This document shows positions 17,593-26,605 of a stretch of DNA of 64,000 bases, piece by piece (the first letter of the stretch is position 1; each line of letters begins with the position of its first letter). This DNA is from CALMFG01 sp963666035. Its GTDB lineage: Bacteria > Bacillota > Clostridia > Christensenellales > CALMFG01. The position numbers were made by a program, and so were the translations under genes. Under the pieces are notes generated by a model, which saw only the letters and a program-made list of their open reading frames with translations, searched no databases and was not told the origin of the DNA. The DNA lies in the NCBI GenBank assembly GCA_963666035.2, contig CAXXJI010000006.1, positions 1-64,000 on the forward strand. The letters are read 5' to 3'.

Positions 17593-18378
17593 TTGCAAAA
17601 ATCATTTATCGAAATAAGAGAAATATCACGCTCCTTTGAATTAAAAAAATCAAAACTGGAAGTGATTAAGAAGATTGACATGACCATTGCGGAGAAAGAA
17701 TTCGTCTGTGTATTAGGTCCGTCGGGATGCGGGAAATCGACGTTTTTGAAGATTTTAGGTGGTATACTGCCAGCATCTTCGGGAGAAATCATTTTAAACG
17801 GCGAGTCATTTGGCCAGCAGATACCCCCGGTACACTTAAGGGACTTCGGGTTTGTTTTCCAAAATGATAATCTTCTGCCCTGGCGGACGGCGGCGAAGAA
17901 TCTGTCGTTCACGCTGGAGATGATGAAAATTAAGGATGAAAACAATCAGCAGCGGATTTATGACATGATGGAACTGGTCGGCCTTCAGGACTATATGGAC
18001 GTGTTCCCGCATGAGCTTTCGGGCGGTATGCGCCAGAGAGTGGGTATCGCGCGGGCATTGGTTCATGACCCCAAAGTGCTTTTAATGGATCAGCCGCTGG
18101 GCGCATTGGATGCGATCACAAGAAAGATGCTGTCCTATGAGATTCTTAACATCTGGAAGAAGACAAAGAAGACCATCGTGATGGTGACCAACGACGTGGA
18201 TGAGGCGCTTTTATTAGCGAACAGAATCTATATCTTCTCTAACATGCCGACTGAAATTGCGCATGAGATCAAGGTGGATATTCCTCTGGAAGTGCGTGGT
18301 GAAAACATCGTGAATGATGAACGGTACAATGTGCTTCGAGAGAAAATCGACGAAATTGTACGCAGCATCGAATCATAG
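17593..18378 (+). CDS. NitT/TauT-type ABC ATPase with degenerate catalytic residues
   Basis: This 261-residue protein starts at TTG 17593, seven bases after GGAGGG. Walker A GPSGCGKST and signature LSGGMRQRVGIARAL are intact. The Walker B glutamate is glutamine (LLMDQPLGALD, Gln167), and the switch histidine is asparagine (VTNDVDEAL, Asn200). Both changes were confirmed in the codons CAG and AAC. Such substitutions normally stop hydrolysis. The partner ATPase at 19241 keeps Glu169 and His202. I infer a heterodimer with one active and one degenerate ATP site, serving the two permeases and the lipoprotein at 22220. Confidence 0.85.
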   Translation: MQKSFIEIREISRSFELKKSKLEVIKKIDMTIAEKEFVCVLGPSGCGKSTFLKILGGILPASSGEIILNGESFGQQIPPVHLRDFGFVFQNDNLLPWRTAAKNLSFTLEMMKIKDENNQQRIYDMMELVGLQDYMDVFPHELSGGMRQRVGIARALVHDPKVLLMDQPLGALDAITRKMLSYEILNIWKKTKKTIVMVTNDVDEALLLANRIYIFSNMPTEIAHEIKVDIPLEVRGENIVNDERYNVLREKIDEIVRSIES

Positions 18379-18410
18379 CGCAAGAATTGGCGAAGGGAGA
18401 AGCATTTTTT

Positions 18411-19196
18411 ATGGCTAATAATAATAGAAGAAAAGCAAAAAATAAAAAGAGGGACCCGATTAATTGGATCGCCCCGCTCGTCATGCTGGCCATTCTGGTT
18501 ATCGGCTTGGAGATCATAGTCAGGGCAACCGGTATCAACCGGATTGTTTTGCCGACACCGTCTGCAATCGTCAGCTATACCAGCGCAGCTTTTTTGGCTG
18601 ATCTGTGGTTCCATTTTCTGTACAATTTCAAAGTGATCTTTTTGGGCATGCTGATTGCGGTGACGCTGGGCATGCTGCTGGCGGCAATATGCTCGCAGTT
18701 TAAGCTTTTGGTTCAGGCGATCACACCGGTGGTTATCCTCTTGGTTGTCACTCCCATGATTACACTGATTCCGCTGATGCAGCTTTGGCTGGGATCCAAC
18801 CCGAACATCCGTATTCTGGTGGTTATGATCAGCTGTACGCCGATCATTATGCTCAATACGCTGACCGGATTTACCAATATTGAAGCGGCAAAACTCGAAC
18901 TGGCAAAATCGATGGGCGCAAGCAAATTACAAACATTTATGAAGGTGATTTTACCAAATGCGATGCCGCAGGTTTTTACCGGAATTAAACTGGGATGTAT
19001 TTTTTCAACCATCGGATCGGTTACCGCTGACTTTGTATATGGTATGCAGGGGCTTGGTTTTAAGATTCAGCAGTACACAAAATATGTTATGACTGAGCAG
19101 ATATATGGTTCGATCATATTGATTGCAATCATCGGATTTGTACTCTATAAAATCGTTGCCATGATTGAAGAAAAAGTCGTCATCTGGAAAATATGA
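18411..19196 (+). CDS. NitT/TauT-type ABC permease, first copy
   Basis: ATG 18411, eleven bases after GGGAG, is preferred over an upstream TTG at 18387. The 261 residues begin with a basic segment and then hydrophobic helices starting at WIAPLVMLAILVIG. The EAA coupling loop is NIEAAKLELAKSMGASKLQTF near residue 160, typical of BPD_transp_1 permeases of the SsuC/TauC group. It lies between the two ATPase genes. It pairs with the permease at 20054, with which it shares layout but only moderate similarity, so the pore is probably a heterodimer. Confidence 0.85.
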   Translation: MANNNRRKAKNKKRDPINWIAPLVMLAILVIGLEIIVRATGINRIVLPTPSAIVSYTSAAFLADLWFHFLYNFKVIFLGMLIAVTLGMLLAAICSQFKLLVQAITPVVILLVVTPMITLIPLMQLWLGSNPNIRILVVMISCTPIIMLNTLTGFTNIEAAKLELAKSMGASKLQTFMKVILPNAMPQVFTGIKLGCIFSTIGSVTADFVYGMQGLGFKIQQYTKYVMTEQIYGSIILIAIIGFVLYKIVAMIEEKVVIWKI

Positions 19197-19240
19197 TTCG
19201 AATACGCTCGCTTTTTTAGTGCGAACGAGGAGGTGCTCCT

Positions 19241-20041
19241 TTGCAACAACATAAAATAGTATTTGACAATGTAACCAAGATATTTAAGACGAGCCGACAG
19301 ACTATCACAGCGGTCAAAGATGTTAGCTTTAAAATTGAAGATGGAGATTTTGTTTCGCTGATCGGTCCTTCCGGATGCGGTAAGTCGACGGTTATCCGTT
19401 TGCTGGACGACATCATCAAACCGACTACTGGTGATATCTATATTGACGGCGAGGAAATTCCGAAGAAAAAGAAGATTTCACCCGAACAGATCAAGAAGAT
19501 GGGCTTTATCTTTCAGCAACCCAATCTATTGCCCTGGCTGACGGTGCGTCAGAACGTAGCACTGCCGCTGAAGGTTTTTGGTTTAAGAGGGGCGAAGTGG
19601 GAAGAAAACGTGGACCGGCTGATCGATATGGTGGGTATGGCCAAATATCAGGATGCGTTCCCGACCGAGATTTCGGGCGGCATGGTACAGCGTGTGGGGG
19701 TTATCCGCGCAATGGTGCACAACCCCGAAATTCTGCTGATGGATGAACCGTTCGGGGCGCTCGACGAGATGACGCGTGAACAGCTCAATATCGAACTGCT
19801 GGACATTTGGAGAAAAACCAAAAAGACCATTATCTTTATCACGCATAACGTTCAGGAAGCGATTCTGCTGTCATCAAAAGCTTATGTGATGGGAACCAAT
19901 CCCGGCCGGATTGTGGCGGAAGTGGATATTGATCTGCCAAGGCCGAGAACACTGTCAATGATTACGAGTGATCGTTTTATCGCGTATGAAAAAGAACTGA
20001 CCGATCTGATCGGAAAAGTTGATTTAAGCAAAATCAAGTAG
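19241..20041 (+). CDS. NitT/TauT-type ABC ATPase, catalytically intact
   Basis: This 266-residue protein starts at TTG 19241 after GAGGAGGTG. Walker A is GPSGCGKST. Walker B LLMDEPFGALD has Glu169, and the switch is ITHNVQEA with His202. Its signature is altered: ISGGMVQRVGVIRAM in place of the usual LSGGMRQRVGIARAL. In an ABC dimer this signature faces the Walker residues of the other ATPase, which are themselves degenerate (Gln167, Asn200 at 17593). The changes on the two subunits therefore fall on the same composite site. Confidence 0.88.
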   Translation: MQQHKIVFDNVTKIFKTSRQTITAVKDVSFKIEDGDFVSLIGPSGCGKSTVIRLLDDIIKPTTGDIYIDGEEIPKKKKISPEQIKKMGFIFQQPNLLPWLTVRQNVALPLKVFGLRGAKWEENVDRLIDMVGMAKYQDAFPTEISGGMVQRVGVIRAMVHNPEILLMDEPFGALDEMTREQLNIELLDIWRKTKKTIIFITHNVQEAILLSSKAYVMGTNPGRIVAEVDIDLPRPRTLSMITSDRFIAYEKELTDLIGKVDLSKIK

Positions 20042-20053
20042 GAGGAACACACA

Positions 20054-20809
20054 TTGAAGAAAAGAGAAAAACTAATCGGAATTATTGCTCCTGTTGTCAT
20101 GTTCCTGCTTCTGTTTTTTGTGTGGGAGATGACAATCAGAGTATTCGATATACCGAGATGGGTAATACCGGGACCGATTGCGATTATCACGACCATGCTG
20201 ACGGATTTTTCGGTTTTCTGGCCGCATATCTGGATGAGCATGCTAACTATATTCACCGGATTCATCATCGCGGTACCGATGGGAATTCTGCTCGGCGCGT
20301 TGATTACGAATTTTAGAATCGTCAATGCGGCCTTGGATCCGTTCATTATCTTTCTTGTGGTAACGCCTTTGGTCACGCTGGTTCCACTGCTGATGTACTT
20401 CATGGGCTTCGGCATCAACGTCAGAATTCTGGCAGTGGTGATCCAGGCATTTGCGATCGTTAATATGAATGCGGCGACCGGATTTAACAATGTGGAACGT
20501 ATCCGTTTAGAACTGATGCAGTCCATGCGGGCCAACCGCTTGCAGGCGTTTTTCCGGGTGATTTTTCCTTCGGCGCTGCCGGATGTTTTCACCGGAATCA
20601 AGCTGTGCGGAATCTTTGCAACAACTGCCTGTGTCAGCGTAGAGTACGTCGGCGGCAATCAGGGACTGGGCAGTCAGATTATCAAGTACACGCAGTTTAT
20701 CAACACAGAAAAAGCATTTGCGTGTATCTTCTTTGTGGCAATCATCGGTATCGCACTTTATTCGCTGATCTCTCTGGCAGAGAAATTGATTATTAAATGG
20801 TCTATTTAA
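20054..20809 (+). CDS. NitT/TauT-type ABC permease, second copy
   Basis: This 251-residue protein starts at TTG 20054, eight bases after GGAGGAA. Hydrophobic helices begin at IGIIAPVVMFLLLFFVWE. The EAA loop, NVERIRLELMQSMRANRLQAF near residue 150, contacts an ATPase. The usual EAA-like sequence is modified in both permeases in different ways, consistent with each contacting a different ATPase subunit. It is the third TTG start within the transporter block. It belongs to the same importer as 17593-20041 and 22220-23368. Confidence 0.85.
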   Translation: MKKREKLIGIIAPVVMFLLLFFVWEMTIRVFDIPRWVIPGPIAIITTMLTDFSVFWPHIWMSMLTIFTGFIIAVPMGILLGALITNFRIVNAALDPFIIFLVVTPLVTLVPLLMYFMGFGINVRILAVVIQAFAIVNMNAATGFNNVERIRLELMQSMRANRLQAFFRVIFPSALPDVFTGIKLCGIFATTACVSVEYVGGNQGLGSQIIKYTQFINTEKAFACIFFVAIIGIALYSLISLAEKLIIKWSI

Positions 20810-20841
20810 AGTAACAGACTGTCATAAGAAGGAGGCTTATT

Positions 20842-22167
20842 ATGACATCCAAAGAAAAAGTCATCGCTTATATCGATCAGAATCAAGATGAAATTGTCAA
20901 GTTTTTGATGGATATGGTGGCGATACCCTCGGTCAACGACGGAGTAAACACCAATGAAACGCCGGTTCAGAACTGGCTGGAATCGAATTTGAAGACTTTT
21001 AAGTTTGATACCGTTGACAAATTTGCTGTGGATGAAAAACAGCAAAGACCGAATGTGGTTGGCGTTATTAAAGGCAAAGGCCAGGGTAAATCGCTGCTGC
21101 TTAACGGACATGTGGACGTTGTGCCGGTTGCAAAACCGGAAGTATGGCAGTGTGACCCTTTTAAACCTGAGATCATCGAAGGAAACATTTACGGCAGAGG
21201 CACAAGCGACATGAAAGGTGGGCTTACGGCGGCGGTTTGGGCCATGAAAGCGCTGATCGACTGCGGGGTAAAGCCCAAAGGCGATGTCATTCTTCAAGCG
21301 GTTGTGGGCGAAGAATCACAGCAGGCGGAAGAACTCGGCACAGTCCAGTGTTTAAAACGCGGATACACCGCCGACTTTGGTATCGTATGTGAGCCGTCCG
21401 ATTTAGAAGTGCATATCGCATCTTCTGCACTCTTCCTTTTTGATCTATATGTAGAAGGCAAAGCGGTGCATATTTCGGCAAGGAATCAAGCCGTGTTTCC
21501 ACAGCCGTACGGCGTCCCCAGTGGGAAAGACGTTGGCGTGGATGCCTTTAAAAAATCGTTGATGTTTGTAGATTATTTCTATCGTCTGGAAGAAGAATGG
21601 AACCATCGCTACCGTGATAAGATTTTGGGCGGCGGCGGATATGGTGAGAAAGACGCGCAAGGCGTCGGAATATTCACCATCAATCCTTCTTCAATCGAAG
21701 GCGGTGTCTATCTGGGTTCGGTGCCCTCAAAAGTGAAATACACCTATGGTGTCTGGTATCCGGACCAACTGGTTAAGCCGGAGGTTTTGTATGAGGAGAT
21801 CAAAAACGGCGTTGCCGCACTGGCATCCACCGATGATTTCCTGCGGGAAAATCCGCCGAAACTGACCATACCGACCCTGCAGGATTGGCCCGGGTTCAAA
21901 GTGGATCCGGAGAACCCCGGGGTACAGATGATGAAAGGCGCGGTGGAATCGGCCAGAGGCAAAAAAGCAGTTATCTCCGGGTTCAAAGCTGTATGTGATG
22001 CATACTATCTTAACAAAAACGGCGTGGATACCATCATCTACGGCCCGGGATCACTCAGCTATTCTGTGCACGGCGACAATGAGTTTATGCCGATCGAACA
22101 TTTGGTGGAAGCCGCAAAGGTCTATGCATCCGCAATCATCGATTGGTGCGGAATCGACGAAAATTGA
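20842..22167 (+). CDS. M20-family metallohydrolase (ArgE/DapE/deacylase type)
   Basis: This 441-residue enzyme has the two-zinc site of M20: NGHVDVVPV (His and catalytic Asp), GRGTSDMKGG (bridging Asp) and VGEESQ (general-base Glu pair). A lid/dimerisation domain lies in the middle and a late histidine in YSVHGDNEFM. Family members hydrolyse amides such as N-acetyl-ornithine, succinyl-diaminopimelate or N-acyl amino acids. Encoded between the permease and binding protein genes, it probably removes an acyl or aminoacyl group from the imported compound, in parallel with the M42 enzyme at 7618. Confidence 0.85.
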   Translation: MTSKEKVIAYIDQNQDEIVKFLMDMVAIPSVNDGVNTNETPVQNWLESNLKTFKFDTVDKFAVDEKQQRPNVVGVIKGKGQGKSLLLNGHVDVVPVAKPEVWQCDPFKPEIIEGNIYGRGTSDMKGGLTAAVWAMKALIDCGVKPKGDVILQAVVGEESQQAEELGTVQCLKRGYTADFGIVCEPSDLEVHIASSALFLFDLYVEGKAVHISARNQAVFPQPYGVPSGKDVGVDAFKKSLMFVDYFYRLEEEWNHRYRDKILGGGGYGEKDAQGVGIFTINPSSIEGGVYLGSVPSKVKYTYGVWYPDQLVKPEVLYEEIKNGVAALASTDDFLRENPPKLTIPTLQDWPGFKVDPENPGVQMMKGAVESARGKKAVISGFKAVCDAYYLNKNGVDTIIYGPGSLSYSVHGDNEFMPIEHLVEAAKVYASAIIDWCGIDEN

Positions 22168-22219
22168 TTACAGTTTGGAACAGAAATGTTCCCATAAATA
22201 AAAAGGAGGAAAGCAAGAA

Positions 22220-23368
22220 ATGAAGAGGATAGTTGTGTTGTTTTTAGTGCTGGCTATGGTTCTGTCATTTGCAGCTTGCGGTAATGTGCCGGAAGATCCG
22301 ACTGTTGCTGATACATCGGAAGAAACTGCAGATATGAGCGAAGACAGCGGAAGCGATGCTGTGTCAGAAGAATTGACTGAGGTTACTTTTGTTCTTCCAC
22401 GTACGATTGAAGTGCTTGAAGATACTCCGTTCTGGGTAGCAACAACGCAGGGATATTGGGCAGAAGAAGGCTTGAAAGTGAATATCGAACAGTCTTTCGG
22501 AACCACTGACGTTAAGATGGTGGCAACAGGACAGGCAGAATTCTGTGTTCCTGGTACCTCTTATGTGCTGACTGCGGTTGTTAATGAACTTCCGGTTAAA
22601 GCTGTTTATCAGTATGACGCTGTTAACATCTGGGTTATGGCTTACTTAAAAGACAGCGGAATTACATCTTGGGAAGACATGAAGGGCAAAACGGTTGCAT
22701 TGGGCGACGCTTCTTGGGAAGCTTTGATCTCGCCGACATTGATTGCTGCTGGTCTTGACCCCGCAAATGACCTTGAATTCATCGTCGCTGGAGAAAACCG
22801 CTTCGTCCAAGTACAAGAAGGCAAAATTGACCTGCTGTTCTCATGGCTCGGTGAAATCTACCAGCTGCAGGGACAAGGATTTGATTTCGACTTCCTGTGG
22901 GGAGATGACGTCATTCAGACAACTGGTAATCCGGTTGTTACCAGCTATGACATGATCGAAAACCATCCTGACATCGTAGAAGGTTTTGTACGTGGATTGG
23001 CTAAGGGCGCATATTTCACATATGTGAATCCCGAAGCAGGCGCTGATATTTCATGCGCAAGATTCCCGAACATCGACGTCAGCTGGGATGCTGCGATCGG
23101 TATCCAAAACGGTCGTGTTGCTCAAATGTTTGGTGTTGGCGATGCAACCAATGAGAAAATGCTTGAAAAAATCGGCTGGCACTTTGAAGACAAATGGAGA
23201 ACCACTGTAGACGGTTCCGTAGGTTCTATTGAAGGCTTAACATCTGATATCGACTTTGATTTGATTTACACCAATGAATTTATCGATGCTGCCAATGATT
23301 GGGACAGAGCGGAAGTTGAAGCTGATGCGTTGAATTATGAATTCACCGTAAAGGACAACTATAAGTAA
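22220..23368 (+). CDS. NitT/TauT-type substrate-binding lipoprotein
   Basis: This 382-residue protein has a lipoprotein signal ending in LSFAACGN, followed by an acidic linker. The mature part has the NMT1/SsuA-like type-2 fold: FVLPRTIEVLEDTPFWVATT, then GYWAEEGLKVNIE, then TTDVKMVATGQAEF, and WEDMKGKTVALG at the lobe boundary. These proteins deliver nitrate, sulfonates, thiamine precursors or similar small ligands. It is the only binding protein of the 17593-20809 importer. AAGGAGG precedes ATG. The surrounding sugar enzymes make a polar sugar-like or acylated ligand likely, which would be unusual for this transporter class. Confidence 0.85.
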   Translation: MKRIVVLFLVLAMVLSFAACGNVPEDPTVADTSEETADMSEDSGSDAVSEELTEVTFVLPRTIEVLEDTPFWVATTQGYWAEEGLKVNIEQSFGTTDVKMVATGQAEFCVPGTSYVLTAVVNELPVKAVYQYDAVNIWVMAYLKDSGITSWEDMKGKTVALGDASWEALISPTLIAAGLDPANDLEFIVAGENRFVQVQEGKIDLLFSWLGEIYQLQGQGFDFDFLWGDDVIQTTGNPVVTSYDMIENHPDIVEGFVRGLAKGAYFTYVNPEAGADISCARFPNIDVSWDAAIGIQNGRVAQMFGVGDATNEKMLEKIGWHFEDKWRTTVDGSVGSIEGLTSDIDFDLIYTNEFIDAANDWDRAEVEADALNYEFTVKDNYK

Positions 23369-23396
23369 ACAATTCATAATCTAACCTAAGAATAAA

Positions 23397-23419
23397 CCTG
23401 CCGGCGTCATGCCGGCAGG
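23397..23419 (+). other. Perfect hairpin between lipoprotein genes
   Basis: CCTGCCGGC (23397-23405) and GCCGGCAGG (23411-23419) form a 9-bp stem with a 5-base loop. No T-run follows, so it is probably a 3' mRNA stabiliser or attenuator that favours the binding-protein transcript rather than a full terminator. Confidence 0.6.
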
Positions 23420-23456
23420 ATTTATCTATCATATGGGTAATAAGGAGGAAAAGCAG

Positions 23457-24668
23457 GTGAACCGAGAAAGAGTAAGTATTATTCTTGCGACGATTATCCT
23501 TGCGTTTTTTTTGTTTTCGGGATGTTCCGGGGCCGAGTATGACAGTGAGAAGGACAGAAGCACTGTGATTGCCACGGTGAATGGGCAACCTCTTTACAAA
23601 GGCGATTTAAATGACCGCTGGGCGGCAGTGGAGCCGATGATGGAGGCCGCATTTGAGGATATGACGGATGCGGAAGAAAAGAAAACCACCAAAGAATACA
23701 AAGCGAATCTCGTGGATGGAATGGTGAAACAAGAAGTGTTAAGCCAGATGGCCAGCGACGAGACCTATCAGATTAAATTGACCGATGCAGATTTATTGGC
23801 GATTGAAGCGCAGTATCAGGACACATTAAACGAAATCACAGCATTTATTTTAGAAAACTACCAGCAGTCCGGCATCACGGACGTCTCGGAAGAGCAGATG
23901 AACGCAGAAGTTGCGGCGTTCTTCGAGGGCCAGGGTACAACGTCGGATGCGTTTTATGATAATATAAAAGAAATGAAAAAACGCGCCAAGCTGAAAGATG
24001 CGGTCATTGAAAACGTGACTGATGTGACAAAAGCCGAAGTGAGCGCATACTACGACAGCATGCTTCAAGAACAGATGAGAACCTATGAAGAGAACCCGGC
24101 GCGGTTTGAAGCGGATATGCGTGACGGGGATTTGGTATTGTACTATCTCCCGAATTACCGCAGTTACCGCAAGGTCTTTTTGCCGTACACCGACGCGGAC
24201 ATTGAGATCATTGAACTGATGATTAGTGCAAAGATGGAAGCCGAGACGCTGGAGGCTATCGACATGGCTTTTTCCAATATCAAGGATGATATTGATTTGG
24301 TTTTAAGCGATATTTCCAACGGCGTGATAACATTTGCCCAAGCGTCCAAGCAATCATCCGGTGTGGATATGGATAAGCACTATTATATCTCGCAAGATAC
24401 CATAACGCTGAACGAAGACGCCAAACAGGCGGCATTGGCACTGAAAACCGGAGGAGAGATATCCGAAGCGGTTGAGCAGACCAATGGGGCGCTGATCTGG
24501 CAGCTGATCGGTGAAGTAGAAAAAGTGGGTGCTGTAGATTTGGAGAGCGTCTACGATGAGATCGCCGAAATGGCGCTTGCGGATAAACGGGATGCTTTTT
24601 GGGAGCAGACACAGCAGGAATGGCTGGACAGCAGTGATATTAAAATTTATCAACAGAAGATTAAATAA
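23457..24668 (+). CDS. SurA/PrsA N-terminal-like lipoprotein
   Basis: GTG 23457, eight bases after AAGGAGG, is the start. It gives a lipoprotein signal (VSIILATIILAFFLFSGCSG) and about 400 residues; earlier in-frame codons lie in the hairpin. The region ATVNGQPLYKGDLNDRW is the hallmark opening of SurA/PrsA chaperone domains, and the following acidic helical part resembles their peptide-binding lobes. A recognisable parvulin isomerase core is missing or very diverged. Membrane-anchored chaperones of this kind fold exported proteins; here it may assist the adjacent binding lipoprotein. Its position inside a transport operon is unusual. Confidence 0.65.
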   Translation: MNRERVSIILATIILAFFLFSGCSGAEYDSEKDRSTVIATVNGQPLYKGDLNDRWAAVEPMMEAAFEDMTDAEEKKTTKEYKANLVDGMVKQEVLSQMASDETYQIKLTDADLLAIEAQYQDTLNEITAFILENYQQSGITDVSEEQMNAEVAAFFEGQGTTSDAFYDNIKEMKKRAKLKDAVIENVTDVTKAEVSAYYDSMLQEQMRTYEENPARFEADMRDGDLVLYYLPNYRSYRKVFLPYTDADIEIIELMISAKMEAETLEAIDMAFSNIKDDIDLVLSDISNGVITFAQASKQSSGVDMDKHYYISQDTITLNEDAKQAALALKTGGEISEAVEQTNGALIWQLIGEVEKVGAVDLESVYDEIAEMALADKRDAFWEQTQQEWLDSSDIKIYQQKIK

Positions 24669-24695
24669 TAAACGAAATGAGAAAGGACGAAAATC

Positions 24696-25031
24696 ATGGG
24701 TGAAGTTAAGGTAAAGTCGAAGAACGAAGTGAAGATATGGATGGAAGACCAGGAAGTCTGCCGAGAGTACTATAAGACAGATAAAATTACGTTTGGCATG
24801 TCCGAACTGCCGCCGGGCGGCGTGGGCGCGGTGGATCCCGGACACAGCGAAGCGCATGAGGTCTTTTATTGTGTGCAGGGCGAGGTGCTCTGTTACGTAT
24901 CGCAGGATGATACATACTACCGTCTTTGTGAAGGGGACGCCATGATGGTGCCCGAAGGAAAGGACCATAAGCTGTTTAACATCGGCAGTACAAAAGCGAT
25001 TTTGACTTGGTCCTGTGCGCCGCATCAATAG
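24696..25031 (+). CDS. Single-domain cupin protein
   Basis: This 111-residue cupin has motif 1 PGHSEAHEVFYCVQGEVLCYV and motif 2 GDAMMVPEGKDHKLFN. Metal ligands His, His, Glu and His can be seen in the two motifs. Small cupins of this type isomerise or epimerise sugars, bind sugar acids or act as small sensors. It lies 27 bases after the lipoprotein gene and 9 bases before an FGGY kinase, so a sugar ligand is likely. The exact role is unknown. Confidence 0.75.
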   Translation: MGEVKVKSKNEVKIWMEDQEVCREYYKTDKITFGMSELPPGGVGAVDPGHSEAHEVFYCVQGEVLCYVSQDDTYYRLCEGDAMMVPEGKDHKLFNIGSTKAILTWSCAPHQ

Positions 25032-25040
25032 GAGGGCAAA

Positions 25041-26570
25041 ATGTCTGGGTTAATATTGGGAATAGACGTTGGTACGACGTCACTAAAAACCGCTGTTTTT
25101 GATAAAAGCGGAGTTCAACAGGCATCGGCAGTGGTCGAGTATGATTTGCTGACGCCGAAAACGAATTTTGTAGAAGCGCCTTGTGATATTTACATGAATT
25201 CTATCATGGCATGCATGGACAAGATTCGTAAAAGTACCGCAGTGGATACGCGAAAAATCGATGTGGTCGGATTTTCGGTGCAGGGCGAAACGCTTTGTTT
25301 GCTGGACAAGGATGCAAATCCGCTTAAAAATGCGATTATCTGGATGGATAACCGTGCGGGTTCGCAGGCGGAAACACTGCGAAAACAGTTTGGCGACGAA
25401 ATGTGCTATGAGGTGACCGGGCAGGTGAGCTTTGAAGCTTGCTGGCCGGTATCCAAAGTGCTGTGGGTCAAAGAGAATGAACCGGAGATTTTTGAAAACA
25501 TAGGACATGTGCTGCTGCTGGAAGACTACGTCATCTATCTTCTGACCGGAAAGTTTGTTACGGAAGGGTCGCTACTGACTTCCACGGAGTATTGGGACAT
25601 TCGAACTAAAAAATATTGGAAAGAAATGCTGGATTTTATCGGCATCGACCAAAGCTGGCTGCCAGAAATCAAGGAATCCGGCGAGCTTGTGGGCACAATT
25701 TTGCCCGGCATAGCGGATGCGCTGGGCATTTCACCAAAGGCGCAGATCAGTACCGGATGCCTCGATCAGGCGGCTGGAGCGATTGGCGTCGGCAATATCC
25801 GCCCCGGCATTTTTTCGGAGAATATCGGAGCCGCGCTGGCCATCTGTGTGCCGACCGAAAAGCTGACTTATGACAAAAGCCGGCTGATGCCCGTGCACTA
25901 TTTTGCTGTGCCGGATACGTATATGATGCATACCTTTACCACGGGGGGCATGTGCCTGCGCTGGTTTAGGGACAGCTTCTGTCAGGATACCATTGAAGTT
26001 CAGAAAAACACCGGACAGGATTCGTATTATCTGATGGATAAAGAGGCGGATATGGTAGACCCGGGGTCGGACGGGCTGATTACTCTGCCGCATTTGCAGG
26101 GTTCCATGGCGCCGGACGTCAACCTGAACGCAAAAGGTGTGTTTTATGGCGCGACATTAAAGCATACACGTGCGCATTTTATTCGCAGTATTATGGAAAG
26201 CCTTGGATATATTATCTGCCGCAACCTGGAGGCGATTGAGAATATGGGGCTGGAAGTCAAACAGATTCGCACGATGGGTGGCGGTTCAAAATCGGATGTC
26301 TGGAACCAGATTAAAGCTGATATCACCGGGAAAACGCTGAATGTCACGTATTCGTCACAGGATACGGCGTGTTTGGGCGCCGCAATACTGGCCGGATGTG
26401 CGGCAGGTATTTTTACTGACATCGAAAGTGCAGTGGCATCCATGGTCAAAATCAAAAAGACATTTGAGCCGGATATGGAAAAGCATCGGATTTATCAAAA
26501 GCAGTATGAAAAGTTCAAGCTGTTGTTCGGTTCGCTTGCGCCGGTTTTCGAGGCGGACGCAAACGACTAA
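25041..26570 (+). CDS. FGGY-family carbohydrate kinase (xylulokinase-like)
   Basis: This 509-residue kinase has the N-terminal loop GIDVGTTSLKTAVFDKSG, the catalytic aspartate in STGCLDQAAGAIGVG, and the C-terminal motif RTMGGGSKSDVWNQIKAD with TACLGAAILAG. These are xylulokinase/gluconate kinase-like patterns. It follows AGGAGGG directly after the cupin gene. It presumably phosphorylates the compound brought in by the NitT/TauT-like importer, giving the DeoR inducer and the substrate for the class II aldolase. It is distinct from the kinase at 8723, so the regulon has two phosphorylation steps or substrates. Confidence 0.85.
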   Translation: MSGLILGIDVGTTSLKTAVFDKSGVQQASAVVEYDLLTPKTNFVEAPCDIYMNSIMACMDKIRKSTAVDTRKIDVVGFSVQGETLCLLDKDANPLKNAIIWMDNRAGSQAETLRKQFGDEMCYEVTGQVSFEACWPVSKVLWVKENEPEIFENIGHVLLLEDYVIYLLTGKFVTEGSLLTSTEYWDIRTKKYWKEMLDFIGIDQSWLPEIKESGELVGTILPGIADALGISPKAQISTGCLDQAAGAIGVGNIRPGIFSENIGAALAICVPTEKLTYDKSRLMPVHYFAVPDTYMMHTFTTGGMCLRWFRDSFCQDTIEVQKNTGQDSYYLMDKEADMVDPGSDGLITLPHLQGSMAPDVNLNAKGVFYGATLKHTRAHFIRSIMESLGYIICRNLEAIENMGLEVKQIRTMGGGSKSDVWNQIKADITGKTLNVTYSSQDTACLGAAILAGCAAGIFTDIESAVASMVKIKKTFEPDMEKHRIYQKQYEKFKLLFGSLAPVFEADAND

Positions 26571-26605
26571 AGAGGCGGCAATAAGATTTATCGACGAGGA
26601 GAAAT

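Noticed and set aside
23409..23456. Upstream start for the SurA-like lipoprotein
   Set aside because: It would place the start inside the hairpin and before the ribosome site, and would spoil the lipoprotein signal.
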